A stretch of DNA of 64,000 nucleotides from Agapanthus africanus (GCA_030015575.1 CM057339.1:771916809-771980808); one strand, 5' to 3'; shown: positions 10,934 to 20,546, counted from the first letter of the stretch. Numbers and translations: made by a program. Notes: a model not told the origin generated them from the letters alone.

Positions 10934-11136
10934 CTTAAACTCGTGGACCGAAACGTCCCTAAACTAATGTTGGACCGAAACGTCCCTAAACTAATGACGG
11001 ACCACCACGTCCCTAAACTGGAATACGGACCATCACGTCCCTAAACTGGAATGTAGACCACCACGTCCCTAAACTTGAATACGAACCATCACGTCCCTAA
11101 ACTGGAGCATGGACCACTACGTCCCTAAACTGGAAC
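10934..11136 (+). repeat. seven-unit 27-28 bp tandem array in copy M 5' LTR
   Basis: Units read like GGACCACCACGTCCCTAAAC plus an eight-base variable end such as TGGAATAC. The GGAC/GTCC arms flank a loop that varies between units (GAAAC, CACCAC, CATCAC, CACTAC) while the arms are kept. The 3' LTR has one unit fewer and a deletion in its last unit. The same unit recurs after the gag gene at 15713-15795. Confidence 0.85.
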
Positions 11137-11881
11137 AATAGAGCCTCTAAATGCTCTTTTGCCGGATTTAAACGGTCCCGTTTAAGTTGATCTTAGCCCT
11201 AAACACGGCTAACGTATCCTTAAACATTCAAATGGATTATAAAACTCTAAATCGACTTTGGTTCAAGGGTACATCTCTGAACTCCTCTGACACCTATCGT
11301 TGTAATCCTTCAACGACGTCAGAGAGGTGATGAGTCCCGATGGCCATATATTAAATGGATCACTACGTTAAGTTGATCTTGGTCTCAAATGAGACTAACG
11401 TATCCTTAATGAACGTTTAAGTTGATCTTAGCCCCAAACATGGCTAATGTATCCTTAAACTAAAAACACCAAACCCAAATCTAAGTAAATACGGATTTGG
11501 ACTAATCCACGTCCTACGGGCGACGGCATTACTCAGTCTCCGTATACAATCCACGGGCAACCACAAACAAAACAAACACACACGACACGAAGTGAAATTC
11601 TGGAGAAGGAGAAAGTTGTTACCGCGATGCGGTAGCGTAATTAATTGCAGAGGATTGCACCTGCAGGGAAGAGCGTCCCCACAATCAAAAACCCCTCAGG
11701 AGAGGGGGAATCTGACGAATTCTGCTACATCGGCCGCATCCGTCTAAACCTCCGATACACGGTGCCATAAATCAACTTGGCGTCTTCGGAGAGGTAGACG
11801 GATAAAACCAAATAGCATCTGCCCCGAATCTCAGGCAAGACGTCCCCGCGTCGCGGCCGCCGTTCGGAGGGGAACAGATTC

Positions 11882-11900
11882 TGGCACGCCCGGTGGGACC
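11882..11900 (+). other. primer binding site of copy M
   Basis: Five bases after the LTR end comes TGGCACGCCCGGTGGGACC. It begins with the TGG expected for pairing with the CCA end of a tRNA, and this word is the type seen next to the 5' LTR of many plant Gypsy elements. I do not assign the tRNA. Confidence 0.75.
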
Positions 11901-11932
11901 TTTTCCTCTTTCCACTCCACCCTTCGTGTGTC

Positions 11933-14900
11933 GTGTTCGCGAACGAATCGCGATTTGCTGTGGTTGCCTGTGGATTCGAGGTACTTAGATTTGGTGTCTT
12001 GCCCCGTGCAGGAAACAGAAGATCAATGGCTTCAAACTGCACTGCCTGCAACTGCAACTCTCGCTTCGTCCTCGCTGGATGGGTGACTTATGGGCCCCAA
12101 GCGGCCTCCCTTTTCAAGATGCCAGTGGAGCAGGTAACTCAGGCCACCGCTGGATTATTCTTTGGGACTATGCTCCCACTGATGAGCTTCAATGCCCAAA
12201 TGACATCGCAAGAAGCTCCAAAGAAGCCGGTCTTTGATCGACTTACCACTGCTGCGACCCCTCTCAACGGGTCGCCCAGTTTCAATACCTCTGTTTTCAA
12301 CAGATTGGGCCAGAACGTCCGCAAACCTGCGATACCCGAAGCTGCCATCCCAAAGCGGATAGCCATCCCGACTCAAACGGACGAAATCATTGGAAAGGCT
12401 CCTCCTTCCGAGAAGTCAGTTTTTACAAGGCCGGCCATTCGGGTTGCTGCTCCAGGCGAGGTCCTCAAAGCTGCTTCCCCTACCCAGAGCAGAGGGCATG
12501 AAGAAGCTTATCCAACAACGGAGGTGACTCCATCCGCAAGACACACCCGACGTCGCCACTGGCGCCGAGTGAGGAAGGCTGGAGGCAATTCCCCCTCTGG
12601 GATAACTCCGCCAGCTCCAACGGTGGAGATCGAGGCTGCTGTCCCAACCAAGAACAGCTTTGAATTGCTGAACACGGTGCGCAGAAACTCTCCTACTGCA
12701 GTGCTGAAGAGAACTTCTTCACCTGTGGGGAATGATATAGAGAAGAAGCTGGAGCAGCCCCCTCAGCGGCTGTCCTCTAAGATTCACAAAGTCTGGCGAC
12801 AAGTCCAAGAGTCGGTGATTGATAAAAACTATCTCCGCCGACAAAAAAAGATGAAGGTGCGACAGGAGAAGGATTACTCTGTCAAGCCACAAAAAGCAAA
12901 AGCTACTTGGGTGCCCATTACAACGGCCCCCTCAACTCCAATCACTCAAAAAAGGAGGCCGCAAAAAGCCCCTGTGTCTTTGGCAAATCGCAAAGACACC
13001 GAACACAGATGCCCCAAGTCTGAAGGCATGGTGGTGCACACCGTTTATATGGCTTCCGGAAAGGAGGAAAGCCGTGCTTCGACGGGTCACCGACCGCTCA
13101 CCCGATCTGTGACGAAAGCCCAGGAGCAGCAACAGAAGCTTCAGGAAATGATGACTGTGATGGCTGCACTTACCGGACTGAAAGAAAGTTCGGAAGTATC
13201 ATCAGAGCAGCGTCACGAACAAGAAACTGTTGCTGACTTCTTACGTAGAATCCTCGAAAAGAAGGACACAGAAGCCGCAGAACAAGTGGCTAACATAAAA
13301 CAAATGGCACTCCTCTTCCAAGACATGGTAGGGATGATGTTACAGCCGGACCCTCCAGCTGAAGACCCTCCAGTCATTGTCGGAAATGACGGAGGGGAAA
13401 CATCTGATCCTCCTCCGGCTCTTTCAGTAGCCAAGGAAGAAACCATTTCCAAGGCCGCACTGGATGATTATATAGCTCATCAAATACGGGCTCATCAAGT
13501 GAATGAAGCGGCTGCGCAAATTGTTAGAACTGGACGACCCTATCCGGGCTGGTATGACCAAATCAGTTACCCGCCGGGATATACGATCCCTAAGTTCCAC
13601 GTATATAAAGGGACAGGGAATCCACATCAGCATGTCGCTCAATTCAGGGCCTTATGCGGCAATACTGGAGGCGATGACAAATTGTTGCTTCGCCAATTCG
13701 TCAGCAGCTTAGCAGAAACAGCTTTTGAATGGTATTCGGAGCTACCTAACGACTCTGTCAAAACATTTGCGGAGATGGAGTTATTGTTTACACAAAGATT
13801 CGCGAGTGCTAGTGAACGCACCCCGATAATAGCACTGAGAAATGCCAGGATAAGGCCAGGCGAAATGTGGGTCCAATACGCAACACGATGGCGGAACCTA
13901 TGGTCGAAAGGCGAACAGCGCATAGAAGAGGCACCTGCGGTAGGCATGTTCGTGGGCACTCTTGATCCGCAAGCGACCATCTCACAATTCATAATGTTCT
14001 TTAGGCCGACCACCTTCCAAGCATTGATCGACAAATTAGCCCAAATGGACCAGATGGGCCATGGACCGTCTCCTCCAAAACCAGACTCTCGAAATGAGAA
14101 AAGAAAAGGGAAAGCGGCTGTCGTTGCCAATACTCAGCAACAGCCGAACAACTTGAAGCCGTTCGTCCGCCAAAATAACGTGCATCCACGCCCGTCCCTT
14201 GAAGAGAGACTAGGACATCCTTATTCGTTTTTTCAGAATAAAACGAGAAGATTGTTCGAACTGGCAATACGCAACAGACTCATTAATCTGCCGAATCCAA
14301 AACGTCCGTTACAGCCAGACGATCTCAATAATCCGGATTACTGCCCTTACCACCAAACAGTAAGTCACCCGATCGAGGATTGTTTCGTCTTCAAGGGATG
14401 GATCGAGGATCAGTACCTACAAGGCAAGTTTGCGCTGTCTGAAAAGTGGAAGGTAAACCCACCACAGCCGCATACTCCAAAGAAGACGGACACGCCGGGG
14501 GCAACTTGTCATGTTATCTCTCACTCATTGGCGGATAATAAAGAGTCTCCTTGCGCCGAGAAACCAAGGGCGGACCTTGAACCAGAAATTCCGCGGCCAT
14601 CAGACGAGTTGATCGATGCCTTCCTGAATGAGATTCGTCTGAAAGTTAAAGCCAATCAAGAGCGTGAGATGGCCATACTGGAAGGAGCCAAACGCCGACT
14701 ACTAGACCAAAGAGTCGAAGCACTTCCATCAAATCAAAAGCCATCCGCTGCGGATAAAAACAAATTCAAGATGAGGAAAAGGTTCGCTAAAGCCCTGTCA
14801 GCAGGAATGAAGCTACCGCCCTCTGAAGAGAATACTCTCGGTGGAGTAGAGATGCATCCTAACTTCTGCTTATATCATCAGAAGATCATACATCCTACCG

Positions 14901-15667
14901 AAGACTGCGAATCCTTTAAGTGTTGGTGGCAAGGATATGTTTCTCAAAAGCAACATTTCAACAGGACAAAGTATGAAGCTCGTAGACATCGGAAAAATGC
15001 AATAGATGAGCGCAAAAGAGCCGCCGCCGACTGTCGTATAACCGACTCCAAGGGATCACAAATTATCACCTTTGGAAGCGACTCTGATGAAGAAGTTGTC
15101 CTCAATCCTCTTCTCAAGGAATCAATTTCAAAAATGAAAGAATTGAGGAGTTGCGAGAACATTCAGCCTTGCAATCGCCCGTTACTCGGGAAAAATCTCG
15201 GCCCCGCAAACAAAGGATCGAGAAGAAAGGATAAAGGAAAGGGGAAAATGACCTTCGTCGCCAACACTCGACAACAGTCGAGTGGCCCTAGACCAATTGT
15301 TCGTCAAAACAATGTGCGTTCATACATATCCCTCGAGGAAAGGCTAAGACGTCCTTACTCATTTCCCCAGGATGAAACGAGGTGGCTGTTCGAAGTGGCA
15401 GTGCATAACAAGCTTATCACTCTACCGGAGCCGAAACACCAACTACAACTGGATGATGTCAACAGTTCTAATTATTGCCCTTATCACCAAGTATTGGGCC
15501 ATCCGATCGAAAACTGTTACGTCTTCAAGAACTGGGTTGAAGACCAATACCAACAAGGCAAGTTCGTCATATCCGAAAACTGGAAGGTGAACATGCCACA
15601 ACCGCACGCTCTGGGAAAGACGGATACGCCGGGGGCATCATGCTCATTCAGAGAGAAAGCACCATAG
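11933..15667 (+). CDS. long Gag polyprotein with three CX2HX4HX4C motifs, intact frame
   Basis: The frame is 1244 codons without interruption. Residues ~1-530 are low-complexity and basic, with no domain I recognise. Residues ~540-700 form a retrotransposon Gag (capsid) domain: SYPPGYTIPKFHVYKG, then QHVAQFRALCG, then TAFEWYSELP and FTQRFAS. After it come three zinc-knuckle-like motifs, CPYHQTVSHPIEDC from residue 804, CLYHQKIIHPTEDC from 979 and CPYHQVLGHPIENC from 1182. The first and third lie in a duplicated module of about 125 residues (RQNNV..LEERL..PYSF to KTDTPGA). Gag should assemble the particle and bind element RNA. No protease or pol follows, so maturation enzymes would have to come from elsewhere. 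The true start may be the Met at 12026 (MASNCTACNC); a possible splice acceptor TTGCCCCGTGCAG lies just before it. An intact frame next to wrecked neighbours suggests recent mobility or selection. Confidence 0.88.
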   Translation: MFANESRFAVVACGFEVLRFGVLPRAGNRRSMASNCTACNCNSRFVLAGWVTYGPQAASLFKMPVEQVTQATAGLFFGTMLPLMSFNAQMTSQEAPKKPVFDRLTTAATPLNGSPSFNTSVFNRLGQNVRKPAIPEAAIPKRIAIPTQTDEIIGKAPPSEKSVFTRPAIRVAAPGEVLKAASPTQSRGHEEAYPTTEVTPSARHTRRRHWRRVRKAGGNSPSGITPPAPTVEIEAAVPTKNSFELLNTVRRNSPTAVLKRTSSPVGNDIEKKLEQPPQRLSSKIHKVWRQVQESVIDKNYLRRQKKMKVRQEKDYSVKPQKAKATWVPITTAPSTPITQKRRPQKAPVSLANRKDTEHRCPKSEGMVVHTVYMASGKEESRASTGHRPLTRSVTKAQEQQQKLQEMMTVMAALTGLKESSEVSSEQRHEQETVADFLRRILEKKDTEAAEQVANIKQMALLFQDMVGMMLQPDPPAEDPPVIVGNDGGETSDPPPALSVAKEETISKAALDDYIAHQIRAHQVNEAAAQIVRTGRPYPGWYDQISYPPGYTIPKFHVYKGTGNPHQHVAQFRALCGNTGGDDKLLLRQFVSSLAETAFEWYSELPNDSVKTFAEMELLFTQRFASASERTPIIALRNARIRPGEMWVQYATRWRNLWSKGEQRIEEAPAVGMFVGTLDPQATISQFIMFFRPTTFQALIDKLAQMDQMGHGPSPPKPDSRNEKRKGKAAVVANTQQQPNNLKPFVRQNNVHPRPSLEERLGHPYSFFQNKTRRLFELAIRNRLINLPNPKRPLQPDDLNNPDYCPYHQTVSHPIEDCFVFKGWIEDQYLQGKFALSEKWKVNPPQPHTPKKTDTPGATCHVISHSLADNKESPCAEKPRADLEPEIPRPSDELIDAFLNEIRLKVKANQEREMAILEGAKRRLLDQRVEALPSNQKPSAADKNKFKMRKRFAKALSAGMKLPPSEENTLGGVEMHPNFCLYHQKIIHPTEDCESFKCWWQGYVSQKQHFNRTKYEARRHRKNAIDERKRAAADCRITDSKGSQIITFGSDSDEEVVLNPLLKESISKMKELRSCENIQPCNRPLLGKNLGPANKGSRRKDKGKGKMTFVANTRQQSSGPRPIVRQNNVRSYISLEERLRRPYSFPQDETRWLFEVAVHNKLITLPEPKHQLQLDDVNSSNYCPYHQVLGHPIENCYVFKNWVEDQYQQGKFVISENWKVNMPQPHALGKTDTPGASCSFREKAP

Positions 15668-15712
15668 ACCGAAAATTCAGTAAACTAGAGATTCGCCTCA
15701 AATATGGCGACA

Positions 15713-15795
15713 ATGAACCGAAACGTCCTTAAACTAATGACGGACCGAAACGTCCTTAAACTAATAGCGGACCGAAACGTCCTTAAACTAATACC
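15713..15795 (+). repeat. three units of the LTR-type 27-bp repeat, downstream of gag
   Basis: Three units (ACCGAAACGTCCTTAAACTA plus TGACGG or TAGCGG) follow the gag stop by about 45 bases. They are near copies of the array units in the LTR at 10934-11136, so the same repeat occurs both in LTR and in internal sequence of one element. Confidence 0.85.
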
Positions 15796-15852
15796 GCAGC
15801 ATCCGTAGGCTGGCATGATAAAAAAAAAGAAGAAAAATATCATAAATAAAAA

Positions 15853-16115
15853 CGGTATGTCCATAAGCAAAAAGGGCACGGATGAAAACCCGAAAGGGCT
15901 CCGTAAGTAAAAACAACAGGGCTACCGGCGAGTGTTCGTGAAAACCCGAAAGGGCGCGACCTCATAAAAAAAAAGAGAAGAAAATAAAAAGAATAAAAAA
16001 AAGGTATGTCCATAAGCAAAATGGGCACGGATGAAAACCCGAAAGGGCTCGTTGAGTAAAAACAGCAGGACTACCGGCGAGTGTTTGTGAAAACCCGAAA
16101 GGGCGCAACCTCGTT
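15853..16115 (+). repeat. two-unit ~150 bp direct repeat with GAAAACCCGAAAGGGC
   Basis: The unit starts GGTATGTCCATAAGCAAAA (15853 and 16003) and carries GAAAACCCGAAAGGGC twice, once after GGGCACGGAT and once after CCGGCGAGTGTT. The two units differ by a few substitutions and by the length of an A-rich stretch. No frame of note. Confidence 0.8.
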
Positions 16116-16126
16116 AAAAGACACTT

Positions 16127-16300
16127 ATAGGGTCCTCTCGACCTTGTAAGGAGAAACCACCCGCGTGAGATCCTTACGACTCACAAGGGAGCAACACACT
16201 TAGGGATCCCCACGATTCCTAAGGAGAAAATACACTTGCGAGATCCTCACGACGTAAGGAGAACTCTCTTATGGGACCCTCACGGCTCATAAAATTTGAA
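16127..16300 (+). repeat. tandem array of TCCTNNCGACT..GTAAGGAG units, block 1
   Basis: Units of about 35-40 bases read GTCCTCTCGACTTGTAAGGAG plus a short variable stretch. The half-words CCTTACGAC and GTAAGG are complementary within a unit. The block recurs at 16472-16640 and 18958-19145. The intervening sequence 16301-16471 is non-coding and contains GTATACAATCCACGGG at 16389. Confidence 0.75.
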
Positions 16301-16471
16301 AGTCTTAAGTTACAGAAACCTAAACCTGTGCTTAAGCAACCCCCACAACTTCCAATATTGCCCTACAAGTGGTTCAATACTGACTCTTGTATACAATCCA
16401 CGGGTGCGAATAAACATTTCCCTAACCAAATCTGATCCGTGATTGGGGATATGTGCGCATGATGAACAACC

Positions 16472-16640
16472 CTTATAAGTCCTCTCGACTTACAAGGAGA
16501 AAACCCTCTTGTAGGATCCTTACGACTTACAGAGGAACATACACTTAGGAATCCTCACGATTCCTAAGGAGAAAATACACCTACAAGATCCTTATGACTT
16601 GTAGGGAGAAATACCTTTGTGAGACCCTTACGGCTCATGA
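16472..16640 (+). repeat. tandem array of TCCTNNCGACT..GTAAGGAG units, block 2
   Basis: Same unit type as 16127-16300, in the same order of variants (cut by CTTAGGAATCCTCACGATTC and CTACAAGATCCTTATGAC forms). It is followed, as in block 1, by a segment with CTTAACCCTGTTC..TAAGCC. This suggests that a larger unit was duplicated and then diverged. Confidence 0.7.
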
Positions 16641-16819
16641 AGTTAAAAGCCTTAGTCGACAGGACCTTAACCCTGTTCGCTAAGCCACCTTTGATCAACA
16701 TCGACGAAGGCAAATGGTGATTCACTCCTGGCAATATCCCAGTTGTAGCAGTGTTGATGCCGAAATCGGTGTCTAAACTCAGGTTTACGGTGAAAAGCCG
16801 GTAGGCCGCACATGCATAC

Positions 16820-17130
16820 GAAATAGCCGAAATGATAAAGCAACTTGCAATAAAAAGCAGCAAGTAAAAACGTATGCATACAAAATAGCCGAAATGATTG
16901 GGCAACTCGCAATAAAAAGCAGCAAGCAAAAATAAAATAAATAACCGAAATAATTGGGCAACTCGCAATAAAAAGCAGCGAGCAAAAATAAAATAAATAG
17001 CCGAAATGATTGGGCAACTCGCAATAAAAAGCAGCGAGTGAAAATAAACTAAATAGCCGAAATGATTGGGCACCACGAAAAATAGCCGAAATGATTGGGC
17101 AATCGCGACCTTCGCGATATAAAAGCTGAA
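16820..17130 (+). repeat. tandem ~60 bp array with covarying arms
   Basis: Units read AATAGCCGAAATGATTGGGC, then AACTCGC, AATAAAAAGCA and GCGAGC. Arms CTYGC and GCRAG flank an 11-base loop. The arms are CTTGC/GCAAG in the first unit (16844-16848 with 16860-16864), CTCGC/GCAAG in the second (16906-16910 with 16922-16926), and CTCGC/GCGAG in the third and fourth (16962-16966 with 16978-16982, 17018-17022 with 17034-17038). Long minus-strand frames here (16564-17323) reflect the repeat and are not supported as genes. Confidence 0.8.
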
Positions 17131-17329
17131 ATGATAGAGCATCGCGGAAATAAAATAATAATAATAAGAAAAAAATGAATGAAACTTCTGCCCTACAGGT
17201 TAGATCACATCGATTCCTGTATACAATCCAGGGGCACAAACAAAGAGGGAACCATACTTCCCAACAGGATCCATAAAAAAGCGAAGCCAAATCTCGACGG
17301 TTCACAGACAACCTAGAGACCATCTAAGC

Positions 17330-18440
17330 ATTCGTCTCGTTACAGCAGATGAGATGTCAATAAAGGCATTCCTTCGCAGTCCATCAAGATGCAGATACAA
17401 CGCCAACAAAAAGACCTTGCGGTCGAAACAAAGCGAAGCGACGGAAAAATCCCAGCTTCATTTCGACGTTCGTCTCGATACAGTAGACACAATGTCAACC
17501 CCAGCGTTCTTCCCCCAACAGGATTTGGACACACCAAAGCAAACGAAGCGAAGGCCACATTCCTAGCTTCAACGTCTTGACGGTAACTCATATAAAACCG
17601 GAAAGACAATCGGAGATCATCTCGCACCAGCACAGGGTGGTCACCACCTCGACGTCCATCTCGATACAGCAGACGAGATGTCATCCCAGCGTTCCTCCTC
17701 CAACAGAGTTCAGACGCGACAATCAAACAAGTGGAGTAACGGCAAAATCCCAGCTCCACCGCGACGTTCGTCTCGATACAGCAGGCGAGATGTCACCCCA
17801 ACGTTCATCTCGACACAGCAGACGCAACATTATCAAACAAATGGAGCCACGGCAAAATCCCTAGTTCCAAACCTCGACGGTTCATCGGCAACCTAGAGAC
17901 AACTACGACGTTCGTCTCAATACAGCAGACGAGATGTCACCCCAACGTTCGTCTCGACACAGCAGACGCAACATTATCAAACAAATAGAGCCACGGCAAA
18001 ATCCCTAATTCCAAACCTCGACGGTTCATCAGCAACCTAGAGACAACTACGACGTTCGTCTCGATACAGCAGACGAGATGTTACCCCAACGTTCGTCTCG
18101 ACATAGCAGACGAAACATCATCAAACAAATGGAGCCACGGCAAAATCCCTAGTTCCAAACCTCGACGGTTCACCAGCAACTTAGAGACAACTACGACATT
18201 CGTCTCGATACAACAGACGAGATGTCACTTTAGCATTCTTCCTCCAGCAGGGTTCAGACGCGACAATCAAACAAACGGAGCCACGGCAAAATCCCTAGTT
18301 CCCACCGCGACATTCGTCTCGATACAGCAGACGCGATGCCAGCAAACGAAGCAAAGGCCAAATTCCTAGCTTCAAGGTCTTGACGGCAACTCACATAAAA
18401 CCTGAAGGACTATCGGAGATCATCCCACACCAGCGCGGAG
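17330..18440 (+). repeat. tandem array of TCGTCTCGATACAGCAGACGA units
   Basis: About nine occurrences of CGTCTCGATACAGCAGACG or variants, each an inverted repeat with TCGTCT/AGACGA arms and a nine-base middle, are embedded in a longer unit of some 120-145 bases that also holds CAAAATCCCTAGTTCC and CCTCGACGGTTCATC. No coding frame runs through it. 18441-18950 continues as non-coding sequence with GCGAGAAATGCTCG-like small inverted repeats. Confidence 0.8.
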
Positions 18441-18957
18441 TGGATATGACTCATCGGGGCTCGCCAAAATGAGCCTAACCTCAAGTAAAAAGCGGCATGG
18501 CAAATTCCTAACGCTTTCTCTTCCGACGGTCAAACTGCCTAGGAAGATTGCTTGAAGACGTCTTGTCCAGCCCCCGAAGGGATCATAGACACGACAGTCG
18601 CAGGGCTACTCGAGCAGCACGATTGCCTATCGAGGAACATATCAGCTTATGTGACGGTACGACGGCCAAAACCCTAAGTACCACAGACCCTAACGGACTT
18701 CTGTCGTAAAGAGCAGAGGTTAACTGTGACGTTAGGATATTCTTGCGAGAAATGCTCGATTCGTCTCGACTTGTGAATAAATTGATGTCTTTGCGAGAAA
18801 TTCTCGATGCGGCTCGACTCGTGAGATAAAGCCTTAGGCAGTAGGCATAAAAGAAGCCTGTTTCCTAAGCACTGGGACCCTGCAAGTTGGCCCAAAACGG
18901 TCTCTTGCACACTATCCACGGGTCTCACTCTCCAAACTCGAAACTCGACAAGGAGGA

Positions 18958-19145
18958 AAGCAACCGCTTACGGGTCCTCTCGACTCGTAAGAGGGAAAAA
19001 TTCTCTTATAGGATCTTTACGACTTATAAGAGAAAACACACTTAGGAATCCTCACGATTCCTAAGGAGAAAATCCACCCACGAGATCCTCTCGATCCGTA
19101 GGGAGAAAAGTCTCTACGAGACCCTCACGGCTCATAGAGTTGAAA
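18958..19145 (+). repeat. tandem array of TCCTNNCGACT..GTAAGGAG units, block 3
   Basis: This is a third block of the unit type at 16127 and 16472, here reading GGGTCCTCTCGACTCGTAAG and variants. It is preceded at 18908 by CACTATCCACGGG, a degraded form of the TATACAATCCACGGG word. 19146-19452 is non-coding and AT-rich. Confidence 0.7.
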
Positions 19146-19452
19146 AGTCTTAGGCGGCAGATCTGAACCTGCGGCCTAAGCCATCGCTATTTCTTGAGGA
19201 AATATAGATGCTTGCTCTATTATCCATCGACCCTGTTTATTAAGACAGCATACGCACAATAAAAGAAAGAAGGAAGTGACAGGAAGAACATCTGATTTAC
19301 ATTTGATCAAGCGTTCGAGACACACTTACTCATGCATGTGCAAAAGATTCAGAACAAGAAATAAGACAAACTGAAATGGAAATTTTCTATTCATATCATA
19401 AAAAGGGGTCCTTACAATCACGGAGAAATAGATAATAAAATTATTAAAATAT

Positions 19453-19959
19453 TTACAAAGGTATAACCTCGAACCCAAGACATGGATTGAGGAACTCGAA
19501 AGTGACCCTATCTATGACTTTCCAAGCCTCGCGGACCATCCTGGTGTGCTTTCTTTCGCGAGCACAAGCGTCAGGGTCCCCCCTGATGTCTTCGACCCTC
19601 CGATAAGCAGCGAGTATGGCAGACTGTTGAAAGACCTCGTGCAAGAGATCGACAAGACTGTCTCGCCGTCTCTTCGAGATAAAGTTCATCAGGTACACCG
19701 AGTGCACCTTATCCTCAGCGGCATCCAACACCCTAAGCGGAACACCGGAACAGAATAGGGGAAGCGCTTCCCAGATGGCTCCCACGATAAGTTTCAGGAG
19801 GGAGGAACATCGGGGAAGCAATGGACCGTTATATGCGTCGAAGCGGCTCATGATTTCAGCACACTCCGCGTTTGTGAACTCTCGATTTTGAGACCGGCCA
19901 AGTCGGCGGATGTCCCCGTAAGAGATGATCTAGTCAAGATTGTACATGTGGGCGTTCAT
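19453..19959 (-). pseudogene. possible antisense gene of copy M, unknown product (one internal stop)
   Basis: The open frame from 19851 down to 19453 gives 132 residues. Upstream the same frame continues to an earlier Met at 19957-19959, broken only by one TAG (19930-19932), for 168 codons. Directly before that Met lies TTTTCTTTCACAG on the minus strand, a good plant splice-acceptor sequence. The product is not repetitive, is rich in charged residues, and has a segment LVDLLHEVFQQSAILAAYRR followed by RERKHTRMVREAWK, which looks helical. I recognise no domain. Tat-lineage elements are known to carry extra antisense frames between the coding region and the 3' LTR, and the position and strand here fit. 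The frame lies in the only non-repetitive part of the 3' region. Confidence 0.5.
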
Positions 19960-20089
19960 TGTTTCTGTGAAAGAAAATCAACAAAAAATTATCAGAAAGA
20001 CTGATTAAGCAAAACGATATAATCCACTGAGGAATAAAATGCCATCGTTAACTTCCGAGATCCAAGAAGAATTCTTAAGAGTTCTTCTA

Positions 20090-20400
20090 TATGATTTGGG
20101 AGGAGCAAAGCTCCATTAATGAAATGAGAAAATATAGGGAAGATCTTTTAGAGGGCAAAGCTCTATTAATGGAACCCTAATAGGGCTCTCCTTAGTCTTC
20201 TATAGACCCCCTTAGTGCAAAGCTCTGCTAAGTGAAACCCTAAATGGGTCTTCTTTAGATCTGGGATCTATTGAGAGCAAGGCTCTTAAAATTGATTTAA
20301 TTTAATCAAAATTAATATTTTTACCTAAAATTCTCTAAATTTTGAACTTTTAAAAGTGTTTAAACAAGAGAGCAGGGCTCTGAGTTCTGAAAGTAAAATT
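20090..20400. other. hairpin-rich leader to the 3' LTR of copy M
   Basis: Non-coding sequence with the same style of short inverted repeats as the LTR, such as GGAGC-AAA-GCTCC at 20102-20114 and several GCAAAGCTCT words, ending in AT-rich sequence before the polypurine tract. Confidence 0.5.
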
Positions 20401-20535
20401 GTGAAGATGAAAATCATCTAAGGGACCAAAGATCCTATTTATAGGCATCAAATGCCCTTTCAACTTCCAAAAGTTGCCGCGACGGTTGAAATTCGGCCAC
20501 CGCTGCGCTCACGTTTAAGGCCACGTAAGCGCAAC

Positions 20536-20546
20536 GGTGGGGGGGG
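20536..20546 (+). other. polypurine tract of copy M
   Basis: GGTGGGGGGGG followed by CATT lies immediately before the TGTTTATCCC start of the 3' LTR. It marks the plus-strand priming site and agrees with the plus orientation of gag. Confidence 0.8.

Larger units (their letters stand above)
9360..11876 (+). mobile_element. 5' LTR of copy M
   Basis: The LTR is 2517 bases, TGTTTACCCCAATC to GGGGAACA. Order of parts: a chain of short inverted repeats with GCGC/G-box blocks (9360-9780), TATA box (9939), a second hairpin-rich part (9960-10690), the 28-bp tandem array (10934-11136), two copies of a segment containing TCAGAGAGGTGA (about 10870 and 11320), and a closing part with GTATACAATCCACGGGC. 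It aligns with 20551-23037 with few substitutions and small indels. None of the small open frames inside it is supported as coding. Confidence 0.9.

Noticed and set aside
10934..11136. CRISPR-like array of 28-bp repeats
   Set aside because: Units follow each other directly without unique spacers, vary in sequence, and lie in a plant LTR; there are no cas genes.
11725..12057. 110-codon antisense frame at the gag start
   Set aside because: It overlaps the LTR end, primer site and gag start on the other strand; no domain, probably a shadow of coding sequence.
16564..17323. 192- and 218-codon minus-strand frames as membrane proteins
   Set aside because: The hydrophobic product comes from a ~60-bp tandem repeat (FYCELPNHFGY-like repeats) and the overlapping frames share it.
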